Source: Herbiconiux oxytropis
Lineage (GTDB): Bacteria > Actinomycetota > Actinomycetes > Actinomycetales > Microbacteriaceae
Reading direction: 5' to 3'
DNA: 64,000 nucleotides
Assembly: GCF_024979315.1 (NCBI RefSeq)
Contig: NZ_JANLCK010000014.1
Coordinates: forward strand, 17,238-81,237
The first letter of the stretch is position 1, and each line of letters begins with the position of its first letter. Below are positions 9,748-17,467 of the stretch, in pieces. Both the position numbers and the translations under genes were made by a program. Below the pieces are notes generated by a model, which saw nothing but the letters and a program-made list of their open reading frames with translations, did no database searches and was not told the origin of the DNA.

Positions 9748-10415
9748 GCGAACTCTCCGACCGCGTCGAACGGGTCGTCTCCGGCATCTCGGAGGCGGCC
9801 CGTTCGGCCGATCGCGATCCGTCGGAGCTCACGCTCATCGCGGTCACCAAGTTCCACCCCGCCTCGCTCGTGCGGGAGCTCCAGGCCCTCGGGCTCCGCG
9901 ACTTCGGGGAGAACCGGCACCAGGAGGCGCGCGAGAAGGCGGTCGAACTCGCCGACCTCGACCTGCGTTGGCACTTCGTGGGTCAGCTGCAGTCGAAGAA
10001 GGCCCGCCAGGCCCGGGAGTACGCCTCCGTGGTGCACTCGGTCGACCGCCCCGAGCTCGTCGACCGGCTCGCCTCGCCCGGGCATCCGCTCGACGTGTTC
10101 CTGCAGGTCAATCTCACCGACGATCCCGCCCGCGGGGGAGTGCGGCCCGAGGAGCTCCTCGCCCTGGCCGAGCACACGGCCGGAGCCGAGGGGCTGAACC
10201 TCCTCGGCGTCATGGCGGTCGCCCCCCTCGACGAGGAGCCAAGGGCCGCCTTCGCGCGCCTGAAGGCCGCAAGCGACGAGGTGCGCACCGTCGTGCCCGC
10301 CGCCACCTCGATCTCGGCGGGGATGTCGCACGACTACCGCGAGGCGATCGCCGAAGGCGCGACACACCTGCGCATCGGGACCGCAATCACGGGAAACCGG
10401 CCGCCGCGCGATTAA
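9744..10415 (+). CDS. yggS: YggS/PROSC-family PLP homeostasis protein
   Basis: Small fold-type III PLP-binding protein with a TIM barrel, thought to carry and buffer pyridoxal phosphate rather than catalyse a reaction. The 223-aa product has the PLP lysine in AVTKFHP (about residue 36), the FGENRHQEA motif, [11 protein letters not shown] and the C-terminal phosphate-binding [10 protein letters not shown] and LRIGTAI. It starts at GTG 9744 overlapping the ftsZ stop. The link between yggS and ftsZ/sepF is conserved in Gram-positive bacteria. Together with the pyridoxal kinase at 32558 it is the second vitamin B6 gene of the window. Confidence 0.93.
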   Translation: MSELSDRVERVVSGISEAARSADRDPSELTLIAVTKFHPASLVRELQALGLRDFGENRHQEAREKAVELADLDLRWHFVGQLQSKKARQAREYASVVHSVDRPELVDRLASPGHPLDVFLQVNLTDDPARGGVRPEELLALAEHTAGAEGLNLLGVMAVAPLDEEPRAAFARLKAASDEVRTVVPAATSISAGMSHDYREAIAEGATHLRIGTAITGNRPPRD

Positions 10416-10455
10416 TCTCGGGGTTAGGAAAAAGTAACCGCAACCGGAGGTTCTG

Positions 10456-10971
10456 ATGGCCAACCCGCTCCGCAAGACAATGGTGTACCTCGGTCTCGCC
10501 GACGAAGAGCTCGAGTACGAGGCTCCCGCCGAGCGCGCCCCCCAGTCCTCGCCCGTGGCACCTGTGCCTCATCCGCACCAGGCCCCGCAGGCCGCCGCCC
10601 CGGCTCAGCCGCAGGCCGGCCGCGCCCCCGTGACCCCGCTCCGCAAGTCCGCGCACACGAGCGCGCCGAAGAATGTGGCCCCTGCTGAAATGAACGAGAT
10701 CCTCACCGTCCACCCCAAGCAGTACAAAGACGCCCAGGTGATCGCCGAGAACTTCCGCGACGGCATCCCGGTCATCATCAACCTCTCGCAGATGACGGAT
10801 GCCGACGCGCGCCGTCTGATCGACTTCGCCGGCGGCCTCTCGCAGGGCCTCTACGGCAAGATCGAGCGTGTCACCAGCAAGGTGTTCCTGCTCTCGCCGT
10901 CCCACGTCTCGGTCTCCGGAGACGACGGATCTCCCGCGCGTGCGGAATCCTCCTTCTTCGTACAGTCATAA
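10456..10971 (+). CDS. sepF: Cell division protein SepF
   Basis: SepF anchors FtsZ to the membrane in bacteria without FtsA. The 171-aa protein begins with the short amphipathic-type segment [18 protein letters not shown] (usual membrane-targeting helix). It continues through a Pro/Ala/Gln-rich linker of about 60 residues and ends in the alpha/beta core ([19 protein letters not shown] through the [14 protein letters not shown] segment). The ATG follows CGGAGG by five bases. A 40-base gap separates it from yggS. The C-terminal extension SSFFVQS is unusual only in sequence, not in length. Confidence 0.95.
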   Translation: MANPLRKTMVYLGLADEELEYEAPAERAPQSSPVAPVPHPHQAPQAAAPAQPQAGRAPVTPLRKSAHTSAPKNVAPAEMNEILTVHPKQYKDAQVIAENFRDGIPVIINLSQMTDADARRLIDFAGGLSQGLYGKIERVTSKVFLLSPSHVSVSGDDGSPARAESSFFVQS

Positions 10972-10978
10972 TTGCTGA

Positions 10979-11284
10979 GTGGGTTCACTCGTCGTCATCA
11001 TCGCGACCGTCGTCTATTTCGCTCTGCTGCTGTACTTCTTCCTGATGTGGGGTCGATTCATCCTCGACCTCGTCCGGACCGTGCGCCGTGACTGGCGCCC
11101 GGCCGGGGCAGTGCTGGTGCTGGCGGAGGTGGCCTACACGGTCACCGACCCGCCCATCCGGTTCTTCCGGCGGATCATCCCGCCGCTCCGACTCGGCGCC
11201 GTGGCGCTCGACTTCGGCTGGAGCATCACGATGCTCCTCGTCATCATCGGTCTCTCCGTGGCGGGCTTCTTCCGCTCGGCGTGA
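10979..11284 (+). CDS. YggT-family membrane protein
   Basis: A 101-aa membrane protein of the YggT family (about 90-100 aa), found between sepF and divIVA in many Gram-positive dcw clusters. It has two hydrophobic regions (VVIIATVVYFALLLYFFLMW and ALDFGWSITMLLVIIGLSVA) flanking the family motif TDPPIRFFRRIIPPLRLG. Start is GTG 10979, seven bases after the sepF stop, so it is almost certainly cotranscribed with sepF. Its biochemical function is not established; a role in division-associated membrane organisation is inferred from context. Confidence 0.9.
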   Translation: MGSLVVIIATVVYFALLLYFFLMWGRFILDLVRTVRRDWRPAGAVLVLAEVAYTVTDPPIRFFRRIIPPLRLGAVALDFGWSITMLLVIIGLSVAGFFRSA

Positions 11285-11298
11285 CCTTCCCAGGGAAT

Positions 11299-11316
11299 GT
11301 TGCTACGGTTAGCAAC
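11299..11316. promoter_or_regulatory. Perfect 7-bp inverted repeat upstream of divIVA
   Basis: GTTGCTA-CGGT-TAGCAAC is a perfect 7-bp inverted repeat with a 4-base loop, between yggT and divIVA. It is not followed by a T-run, so a terminator is unlikely. The region around it is AT-richer than its surroundings (GTTATCACTGTTTGTCAAGC follows), as expected of a promoter. It is a candidate operator or promoter element giving divIVA its own transcription. Confidence 0.45.
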
Positions 11317-11355
11317 GCGTTATCACTGTTTGTCAAGCAATAAGGGTGGAAAACC

Positions 11356-12021
11356 ATGGCGTTAACTCCGGAAGATGTTGTTAACAAGAGATTTTCTCAG
11401 ACCAAGTTCCGCGAGGGCTACGACCAGGACGAGGTGGATGACTTCCTCGACGAGGTCGTCGTCGAGCTCCGCCGCCTGACGCAGGAGAACGAGGAGCTCA
11501 AGGCTCAGCTCGGCTCCGGTGCCGCTCCGGTCGCCGCCGCTCCCGCTGAGAAGGCCGTCGTGGCCGAAGAGGTCGTCGAGGCCCCCGCGCCCGTCGCCGA
11601 GGTGCCCGCACCCGTCGCCGCCGCTCCGGCACCGGCCCCGGCTCCTGTGGCCGCAGCTCCCTCGACTTCCGATGTCGACGACGAGACCGGCTCGACCACG
11701 AACCTGCTCCAGCTGGCCCGTCGTCTGCACGACGAGCACGTCAAGGAAGGCGCCGACAAGCGCGACGCCCTCATCGCCGAAGGCCACGCCACAGCGGCAC
11801 GCATCGTCGCCGAGGCCGAGACCAAGCAGCGCAACGAGCTCGCCCGTCTCAACCAGGAGAAGGCCGGCATCGAGCACCGCATCGACGAGCTGCGCACCTT
11901 CGAGAAGGACTACCGCTCGGGGCTGAAGAGCTACATCGAGGACCAGCTCAAGGAGCTGACCTCGTCGAGCGTCGACGGCGACAAGAGCCCGTCGTCGAGC
12001 TTCAGCGGCTTTGGAGGCTGA
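11356..12021 (+). CDS. divIVA: DivIVA/Wag31 polar growth protein
   Basis: Coiled-coil scaffold that binds curved membrane at poles and septa and directs cell-wall synthesis in actinobacteria (Wag31, antigen 84). The 221-aa product opens with the membrane-binding domain LTPEDVVNKRFSQTKFREGY and DEVDDFLDEVVVELRRLTQE. An Ala/Pro/Val-rich linker of about 60 residues follows, then a second coiled coil (about 115-205). The ATG follows AGGGTGG. Its coding sequence ends 11 bases inside the lspA TTG start. The leader carries an inverted repeat (11299-11316), suggesting regulation separate from sepF-yggT. Confidence 0.94.
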   Translation: MALTPEDVVNKRFSQTKFREGYDQDEVDDFLDEVVVELRRLTQENEELKAQLGSGAAPVAAAPAEKAVVAEEVVEAPAPVAEVPAPVAAAPAPAPAPVAAAPSTSDVDDETGSTTNLLQLARRLHDEHVKEGADKRDALIAEGHATAARIVAEAETKQRNELARLNQEKAGIEHRIDELRTFEKDYRSGLKSYIEDQLKELTSSSVDGDKSPSSSFSGFGG

Positions 12022-12613
12022 GAACACCTCGAAAGGCCGCCCTCGGGTCCTGATCGTCCTGGCGATCGTCGCAGCAGCGTCGATCGCCTTCGATCAGGTC
12101 TCGAAGCTCCTGGTCGTCACACATCTCGAATTGGGTGAGGTCGTCCCCGTCCTGGGGACCCTCATCCAATTTCAGTTTGTGAAGAACCCCGGCGCGGCCT
12201 TCTCGATCGGAAACGCGTACACCTGGATCTTCTCGATCCTCGCGGCCGTCGTCACGGCGTTCATCATCTGGTTCGCCCGCCGCATCCGCTCGTTCGCCTG
12301 GGCCTGGGTCTTCGGCCTCCTGCTCGGCGGAACGATCGGCAACCTCATCGACCGGCTCTTCAAAGAGCCCGGCTTCGGGGTCGGGCACGTGATCGACTTC
12401 ATCACCATCCCGGTGCTGCCTGCCATCTTCAACCTCGCCGACGTGTCGATCACGGCGGCGATGGTGCTGTTCCTCATCCTCACCATCCGGGGGATCGGGC
12501 TCGATGGCAGGAAGGCACCCTCGGAGCGTTCGGCCGAGGCCAAGGCCGAGCTCGAAGCCGGGTCCGGAGCGGATGCCGGGTCGAAGCCGGCCGAGCAGAG
12601 CGAACAGGCCTGA
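12011..12613 (+). CDS. lspA: Signal peptidase II (lipoprotein signal peptidase)
   Basis: Membrane aspartyl protease that cleaves prolipoprotein signal peptides before the modified cysteine. The 200-aa product has four membrane helices. Family motifs are [10 protein letters not shown], the [11 protein letters not shown] loop, [12 protein letters not shown] (first catalytic Asp) and IFNLADVSI (second). A non-conserved hydrophilic tail rich in Glu/Ala ends the protein. The only in-frame start before the first helix is TTG 12011, inside the divIVA end. Likely substrates in this window include the lipoproteins at 21608 and 47996. It overlaps the next gene as TGATG. Confidence 0.92.
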   Translation: MEAENTSKGRPRVLIVLAIVAAASIAFDQVSKLLVVTHLELGEVVPVLGTLIQFQFVKNPGAAFSIGNAYTWIFSILAAVVTAFIIWFARRIRSFAWAWVFGLLLGGTIGNLIDRLFKEPGFGVGHVIDFITIPVLPAIFNLADVSITAAMVLFLILTIRGIGLDGRKAPSERSAEAKAELEAGSGADAGSKPAEQSEQA

Positions 12614-13533
12614 TGGAGTCACGCACGCTGCCCGTGCCCGATGGTCTCGACGGCTCGCGGGTCGACGCGGGCATCGCCAAGCTGCTGGGCTTCTCGCGCA
12701 CGTTCGCGGCCGAGGTCGTCGACGCGGGCGGAGTGAGCGTCGACGGCCGCACGGTCGGCAAGTCCGACAAGCTGCGCCGCGACACCTGGCTGTCGGTCGA
12801 GTGGGCCCCCAAGGAGGAGCCGCGGATCGTGCCCGTCGTCGTGCCGGAGCTCGAGGTCGTGTACGACGACGACAGCATCATCGTGGTCGACAAGCCCGTC
12901 GGCGTGGCCGCGCACCCCTCCGTGGGCTGGGACGGTCCGACCGTGCTCGGCGCCCTCGCCGGCGCCGGCTACCGGATCGCCACGAGCGGCGCCGCCGAGC
13001 GCGCGGGCATCGTGCACCGGCTCGACGCCGGAACGAGCGGTCTCATGGTGGTGGCCAAGAGCGAGCAGGCCTACACCTGGCTCAAGCGCCTCTTCCACGA
13101 CCGCGAGGTCGACAAGATCTATCACGCGCTCGTGCAGGGACACCCCGATCCGTTCGCGGGCACCATCGACGCCCCCATCGGGCGGCACCCCAGGTCGGAC
13201 TGGAAGTTCGCGGTGACCTCGGCGGGCAAGCCCTCGGTCACCCACTACGAGACGCTCGAGGCCTTCCGGGCGGCGACGCTGCTGGAGATCCACCTCGAGA
13301 CCGGGCGCACGCACCAGATCCGAGTGCACATGGCCGCTCAGCGGCACCCGTGCTGCGGAGACACGATGTACGGCGCCGACCCCGCGCTGTCGGCCCGCCT
13401 CGGACTCGGGCGGCAGTGGCTGCACGCGATGCGGCTCGGCTTCGTGCACCCCGAGACACGGGAGTACGTGTCGTTCGAGAGCCACTACCCGGCCGACCTG
13501 CAGCATGCGCTCGACGTGGTGCGGAACGACTAG
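12613..13533 (+). CDS. RluA/RluD-family 23S rRNA pseudouridine synthase
   Basis: A 306-aa pseudouridine synthase of the RluA family. An N-terminal S4-type RNA-binding domain ([14 protein letters not shown]... [14 protein letters not shown]) precedes the catalytic domain, which carries the motif [15 protein letters not shown] with the catalytic aspartate at about residue 138. Downstream family elements are [10 protein letters not shown] and the [10 protein letters not shown] box. The pairing lspA-rluD is conserved in many bacteria. The ATG overlaps the lspA stop by one base. The 3' end overlaps the converging crcB gene by four bases, so no terminator separates them. RluD-type is likely, but the exact target uridines cannot be told from sequence. 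Confidence 0.92.
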   Translation: MESRTLPVPDGLDGSRVDAGIAKLLGFSRTFAAEVVDAGGVSVDGRTVGKSDKLRRDTWLSVEWAPKEEPRIVPVVVPELEVVYDDDSIIVVDKPVGVAAHPSVGWDGPTVLGALAGAGYRIATSGAAERAGIVHRLDAGTSGLMVVAKSEQAYTWLKRLFHDREVDKIYHALVQGHPDPFAGTIDAPIGRHPRSDWKFAVTSAGKPSVTHYETLEAFRAATLLEIHLETGRTHQIRVHMAAQRHPCCGDTMYGADPALSARLGLGRQWLHAMRLGFVHPETREYVSFESHYPADLQHALDVVRND

Positions 13534-13904
13534 CCGATCCCCAGAGCGAGCCCCAGGTAGGCCGCCGCGGTGGCCAGGAGGAGCATGCCGAGCCCGTTGA
13601 TCAGGCCGGCGGCCCAGCGTCGGGCGAGCAGCAGGCGCACGGATTCGACCGAGGCCGTGCTGAAGGTCGTGTAGCCGCCGAGGAGCCCCACGCCGAGCAC
13701 GGTGAGCCAGGGAACGCCCACGAGGTGCGCTGAGGTGAGGCCCGTGAGGAGGCCGAGCGCGAACGATCCGCTGACATTGATCACCATGGTCCCCCACGGG
13801 AAGGCCGTGCGGTCGCGGTTCTTGACGGCGGTGTCGACCACGTAGCGGAGGCCGGCTCCCAGGCCCCCGGCGAGGATCGTGGCCGCGAACAGGAGCGGCG
13901 TCAC
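13530..13904 (-). CDS. crcB: CrcB/FluC fluoride channel subunit (short paralogue)
   Basis: FluC proteins are small dual-topology fluoride channels that export F-. The 124-aa product has four hydrophobic helices and the family signature [16 protein letters not shown], plus the [11 protein letters not shown] segment. It starts at GTG 13904, overlapping the stop of the upstream paralogue by four bases. Paired crcB genes in tandem usually encode oppositely oriented subunits of one heterodimeric channel, which I infer here. No fluoride riboswitch is recognisable upstream of the pair. Confidence 0.93.
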   Translation of the reverse strand: MTPLLFAATILAGGLGAGLRYVVDTAVKNRDRTAFPWGTMVINVSGSFALGLLTGLTSAHLVGVPWLTVLGVGLLGGYTTFSTASVESVRLLLARRWAAGLINGLGMLLLATAAAYLGLALGIG

Positions 13905-14374
13905 GTGCCGGTCCTCTTGCGGCGGGTCAGCCGGCCGACGAAGACGCCGGCCAGCGAGGTGACCGCGCCGAGCACCACGGTGCCGAGGGCGTAGGCCGCG
14001 GCGGCGAGCAGGTGGTCGGCATCGACCAGCAGCGAGGTGTCGGCGGCGAGCGCACTGTAGGTGGTGAAGCCGCCGATGACGCCGGTTCCGACGAGCAGGC
14101 GCACCCGGCGCCTGGTGCCCGTGTCGGGACCGCGCAGTGCCAGGACCTCGAGCAGGAGCCCGAGGGCGAAGGCGCCCACGAGGTTGACGACGAGGATCGC
14201 CATCGGCAGCCCGCCGGCATCCGGGACCGCCGCCGAGACGAGCATCCGGAGCGTCGTGCCCACGATGCCTCCACCCACCACGAGCAGCAGGGGGAGACCG
14301 AACGGGCTCGCCCCGGCCCCGGCATCCGAGTCGAGCGGCTCGTTGCGCTCCAGTTCGTCGCGCGGGGTGGTCAT
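13901..14374 (-). CDS. crcB: CrcB/FluC fluoride channel subunit (long paralogue)
   Basis: The first gene of the crcB pair, 157 aa, with a hydrophilic N-terminal extension of about 25 residues before four membrane helices. The signature is GVIGGFTTYSALAADT with NLVGAFALGLL, matching the other subunit at 13530. Membrane ends rich in Arg (RLTRRKR) at the C-terminus suggest fixed orientation. Overlap of four bases with the next gene implies coupled translation in stoichiometric amounts. The 82-base region upstream contains a 16-bp tandem repeat and the start of the divergent gene at 14456. Confidence 0.92.
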   Translation of the reverse strand: MTTPRDELERNEPLDSDAGAGASPFGLPLLLVVGGGIVGTTLRMLVSAAVPDAGGLPMAILVVNLVGAFALGLLLEVLALRGPDTGTRRRVRLLVGTGVIGGFTTYSALAADTSLLVDADHLLAAAAYALGTVVLGAVTSLAGVFVGRLTRRKRTGT

Positions 14375-14410
14375 GACGAGAATCTAGCCCAGATCGCCGG
14401 ACCGGCCCGA

Positions 14411-14442
14411 CTCCCAGCGGCGCAGGCTCCCAGCGGCGCAGG
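14411..14442. repeat. 16-bp exact tandem duplication in intergenic DNA
   Basis: CTCCCAGCGGCGCAGG occurs twice back to back (14411-14426, 14427-14442) in the divergent region between crcB and the membrane-protein gene at 14456. It ends 13 bases before that start codon, so it sits in the promoter or 5' leader. It is probably a slippage duplication. Confidence 0.9.
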
Positions 14443-14455
14443 CTAGCGTGGGGCC

Positions 14456-15103
14456 GTGCAGAGACTTCCGCCCCCGTCGTGGCCCGTGTGGGTGCTGTTC
14501 GCGCTGCTCCTGGTGCCGGGCCTCGTGATGCTGGGGCTCCTGGGCGGCCTGAAAGACGCGTCGGGCGAGCTGCTCGCGCAGAGCGAGGACGCGGTGGGGA
14601 GGAACATCGTGCTCACCGGAACGCTCGTCGACGTGGAGACGGACTCGGGGATGCCCGTCAGCACGGGGATCTACGAGGTGACGATCCCTGCCGGCGAGGG
14701 CGGTGCAGCCGAGACGGTGACCTTCCGGGGTGACGAGCACTGGGGTTTCCCGCCCGACCCCGATCATCCCGCCGAGCTGTCGTTCCGCGTGGTGCTCGAC
14801 GACCCGCCGCGGCCGGCCGCGCACGGTCCGGTCGGCAGCGTCGAGCCCGTGACCGAGGCGAGTGTGCAGGCCGACCGGGAGGCGCTCGCGACCAACGAGG
14901 CGGTCTGGGTGGGCGGCATCGTCGTGTTCTGGCTGTTCGCGCTAGGGATGCCGGCGCTCGGTGTGGTGCTGGCGGTGCGTCGGCGGCGTGCGAAGCAGGC
15001 GGTGAGGGCTGCGACCGCGACCGGCGCGGTGGGCTCGCCCACGGCGGCGGCCTGGGCGGCCCACGCCCCGTTCGACAGCCGGCTGCCCCCGCCGCGCATC
15101 TGA
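14456..15103 (+). CDS. Membrane protein of unknown function, two membrane helices
   Basis: I do not recognise the family with certainty. The 215-aa product starts at GTG 14456. It has an N-terminal membrane helix (WVLFALLLVPGLVMLGLLGG, about 12-31), an extracytoplasmic region of about 115 residues and a second helix near residues 145-171 (WVGGIVVFWLFALGMPALGV), followed by a basic, Ala-rich cytoplasmic tail. The topology resembles DUF3592-type proteins, which have a beta-rich loop between two helices. No enzyme motif is visible. It is divergent from the crcB pair and not obviously linked to it. Confidence 0.75.
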   Translation: MQRLPPPSWPVWVLFALLLVPGLVMLGLLGGLKDASGELLAQSEDAVGRNIVLTGTLVDVETDSGMPVSTGIYEVTIPAGEGGAAETVTFRGDEHWGFPPDPDHPAELSFRVVLDDPPRPAAHGPVGSVEPVTEASVQADREALATNEAVWVGGIVVFWLFALGMPALGVVLAVRRRRAKQAVRAATATGAVGSPTAAAWAAHAPFDSRLPPPRI

Positions 15104-15124
15104 TCCGGCCTCCCCCCGGAGCCG

Positions 15125-15410
15125 TCAGCGGCGCCGAGACTCGGGCCTGAGCTCCGTGGCGCCGTAGCTGTTGTCGTCGGGGTTGAGGGTCATGCCGGGG
15201 CCACGAGCTCGACGACCTCGAGCTCGTGCTGGTTGGCGGCGCTCGTCATGTCGAAGCGCGCCGCCGGGCGGGCCGACGAGGTGGGAGCGCCCGCCGCATC
15301 CCTCCGCCAGCGGCCCGAGAGCCAGCCGCCCGCCAGCGGGCTGTAGGTCAGGACCCCCATGCCGTGCCTCGCCGCGGCAGGGAGGGTCTGGCGGAACCCG
15401 TCATGACCGA
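15125..15410 (-). pseudogene. Decayed aldo/keto reductase remnant
   Basis: On the minus strand the segment from about 15410 downward reads RQTLPAAARHGMGVLTYSPL AGGWLSGRW, the typical middle of an aldo/keto reductase (strand 7 region). It continues to RFDMTSAANQHELEVVELVAP, then hits a stop. One frame over, the family's C-terminus continues as TLNPDDNSYGATELRPESRRR and stops at 15125. The N-terminal two thirds (including the catalytic Tyr region) is missing, there appears to be an internal deletion, and a frameshift separates the tail. This is most simply a dead gene. The upstream part of its frame (to 15513) overlaps the next gene's start and has no AKR similarity. Confidence 0.75.
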
Positions 15411-15448
15411 CACTCCCAGGAGGCCCCGGGGAGGGGTCGAATGGAGAC

Positions 15449-16489
15449 ATGAAAGCCACAATCATGTACGGCGCGGGCGATGTCCGCGTCGAGACCGTGC
15501 CCGACCCGATCATCAGCGAACCGACGGATGCGATCGTGCGGGTCGTCCGCGCGTGCGTCTGCGGCAGCGACCTCCACCCCTACCACTCGATGCCCGCCTC
15601 CGAGAAGGGCACTCCCATGGGCCACGAGCTCATCGGTGTGGTGGAGGAGATCGGCTCCGCTGTCACGACGCTCCAGCGGGGTGACTTCGTGGTGGCGCCC
15701 TTCGCCTACCAGGACAACACCTGCGCCATCTGCCGCGACGGCTTCCAGACCTCGTGCCCGCACGGCGGCTTCTACGGCACCCCCGAGGTCGGCGGCCTCC
15801 AGGCCGAGTTCGCCCGCATCCCGCAGGCCGACGGCAGCCTCGTGGTGGTGCCGGGCGTCGACGAGTCGAGCGACCTGCTGCCCTCGCTCCTCAGCCTCTC
15901 CGACGTCTACCTCACCGGCCACCACGCCGCCCACATGGGGCGGGTCTCGGCCGGCACGACGGTCACCGTGATCGGCGACGGCGCGGTGGGTCTCTCGGCC
16001 GTGCTCGCCTCCCGCCGGCTCGGTGCCGAGCGGATCATCCTGATGGGCCGGCACACCGCCCGCACCGACCTCGGCCGCGAGTTCGGCGCCACCGACGTGG
16101 TGGCCGAGCGCGGCGACGAGGGCATCGCCGCGGTGCTGGAGCTCACCGGCGGTGAGGGTTCGCACGTGGTGCTCGAGGCCGTGGGTCACCTGCCGGCCTA
16201 CGAGCAGTCCTACGGCATCGTGCGGCCGGGCGGCGTGATCTCGCGCGTGGGCGTGCCGCAGTACGAGGAGGCGCCCGTGGGCTTCGGCTCGCTCTTCGGC
16301 AAGAACGTGACGCTCACGGGCGGCCCCGCACCCGTGCGCGCCTACCTCGAGGCCGCCATCCGGGAGGTGCTCGACGGCGAGATCGACCCGGGCCGCGTGT
16401 TCGACCGCACGGTCGGGCTCGACGACATCCCGGCCGCCTACGCGGCGATGGACGCCCGCGAGGCGCTCAAGGTGATGGTGGCGTTCTGA
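15449..16489 (+). CDS. Zinc-dependent medium-chain alcohol dehydrogenase
   Basis: A 346-aa zinc MDR dehydrogenase. The catalytic zinc site is seen as CGSDLHPY and GHELIGVV. A cysteine-rich lobe (CAICRDGFQTSCPHGGFYG) has fewer cysteines than the classic four-cysteine structural site. The NAD(P)-binding Rossmann motif is VIGDGAVGLSAV. Start is ATG 15449, six bases after GGAG. The gene probably oxidises or reduces an alcohol/aldehyde of unknown identity. Its 3' end overlaps the converging regulator gene (16467) by 23 bases, which suggests the two are functionally or historically linked. Confidence 0.88.
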   Translation: MKATIMYGAGDVRVETVPDPIISEPTDAIVRVVRACVCGSDLHPYHSMPASEKGTPMGHELIGVVEEIGSAVTTLQRGDFVVAPFAYQDNTCAICRDGFQTSCPHGGFYGTPEVGGLQAEFARIPQADGSLVVVPGVDESSDLLPSLLSLSDVYLTGHHAAHMGRVSAGTTVTVIGDGAVGLSAVLASRRLGAERIILMGRHTARTDLGREFGATDVVAERGDEGIAAVLELTGGEGSHVVLEAVGHLPAYEQSYGIVRPGGVISRVGVPQYEEAPVGFGSLFGKNVTLTGGPAPVRAYLEAAIREVLDGEIDPGRVFDRTVGLDDIPAAYAAMDAREALKVMVAF

Positions 16490-17363
16490 CCACGTCCTGA
16501 GCGGCCTCCTGGGCGGCCTCCTGGCCGGCCGCCCAGGAGGCCAGGAGCTTCAGAGCGTCGGCGGTGGGGGAACCGGCGGGGGCCGTGTAGACGTTCATGA
16601 CGAGTCCGGGCTCGCTCGGCAGCTCCATCGACTCGAAGTCGAGGTCGAGGTCGCCCACCACCGGGTGGTGCAGGCGCTTGCGCCCGCTGCGGTGGTGCAT
16701 GACGTCGCGCGAGGCCCAGCGGGTGCGGAACAGCTCGCTCTGGGTCGAGAGCTCGCCGATGAGCGTGATCAGATCGGGGTCGTGGGGGTTCCGGCCCGCC
16801 TCGAGCCGGAGCATGGCCGCCGCGTCGTTCGCGATGCGGTCGTAGTCGCGCCAGAACTCGCGCGCCGCCGGGTCGAGGTAGGTGAAGCGCGTGGTGTTGA
16901 CCGGCCTGCGCGGGCTGTCGAACACGGGGGAGTAGAGGGCCCGGCCCATCCGGTTGGCGGCGAGGATGTCGTGCCGTCCGTTGCGCACCCACGCCGGCGC
17001 ATCCGAGACCGCGTCGAGCACCTGCTGCACGGCGGGCCGCACCGAGGTGGAGGTGCGTTCACGCGGCCGCCGCGACGGTGCCGCCGCCCGAGCGAGATCG
17101 AAGAGGTACTGCCGCTCGGCGTCGTCGAGCCGCAGGGTTCGGGCGAGCGCGTCGAGCACGCCCTCGGAGGCGCCGGCGAGGCTGCCGCGCTCGAGCCGCA
17201 CGTAGTAGTCGACCGACACACCCGTGAGCATCGCGACCTCCTCGCGCCGGAGACCCGCCACCCGGCGGTTGCCGCCGTAGACGGGGAGACCTGCCTGCTC
17301 GGGAGTGATGCGGGCCCGCCGGGAGCTGAGGAACTCGCGGATCTCCGCGCGCGTGTCTGCCAT
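16467..17363 (-). CDS. Helix-turn-helix regulator with MmyB-like ligand domain
   Basis: A 298-aa XRE-type regulator. The HTH lies at about residues 25-60 (VAGLRREEVAMLTGVSVDYY and VRLERGSLAGASEGVLDALA). After residue 105 comes the MmyB-like C-terminal ligand-binding domain (VLDAVSDAPAWVRNGRHDIL, ANRMGRALYSPV, FWRDYDRIANDAAAMLRLEA). The C-terminus contains short Ala/Gln-rich repeats (GQEAAQEAAQD) that overlap the end of the converging dehydrogenase gene. Such regulators often control a neighbouring oxidoreductase; the adjacent ADH at 15449 is the best candidate. A paralogue is at 29101. Confidence 0.87.
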   Translation of the reverse strand: MADTRAEIREFLSSRRARITPEQAGLPVYGGNRRVAGLRREEVAMLTGVSVDYYVRLERGSLAGASEGVLDALARTLRLDDAERQYLFDLARAAAPSRRPRERTSTSVRPAVQQVLDAVSDAPAWVRNGRHDILAANRMGRALYSPVFDSPRRPVNTTRFTYLDPAAREFWRDYDRIANDAAAMLRLEAGRNPHDPDLITLIGELSTQSELFRTRWASRDVMHHRSGRKRLHHPVVGDLDLDFESMELPSEPGLVMNVYTAPAGSPTADALKLLASWAAGQEAAQEAAQDVVRTPPSP

Positions 17364-17467
17364 GCACCCACGCTAAGCCCGCACGCACGACGCCGGGGAG
17401 GCACTGCCACTACCTGGCAGAGCCTCCCTGGCGAGCGGGCCGCCGCGGCGGTGGTCCGAAGAGCCCG

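Noticed and set aside
10422..10439. Inverted repeat GGTTA / TAACC before sepF
   Set aside because: Five-base arms with an 8-base loop are expected by chance; no T-run or conserved context.
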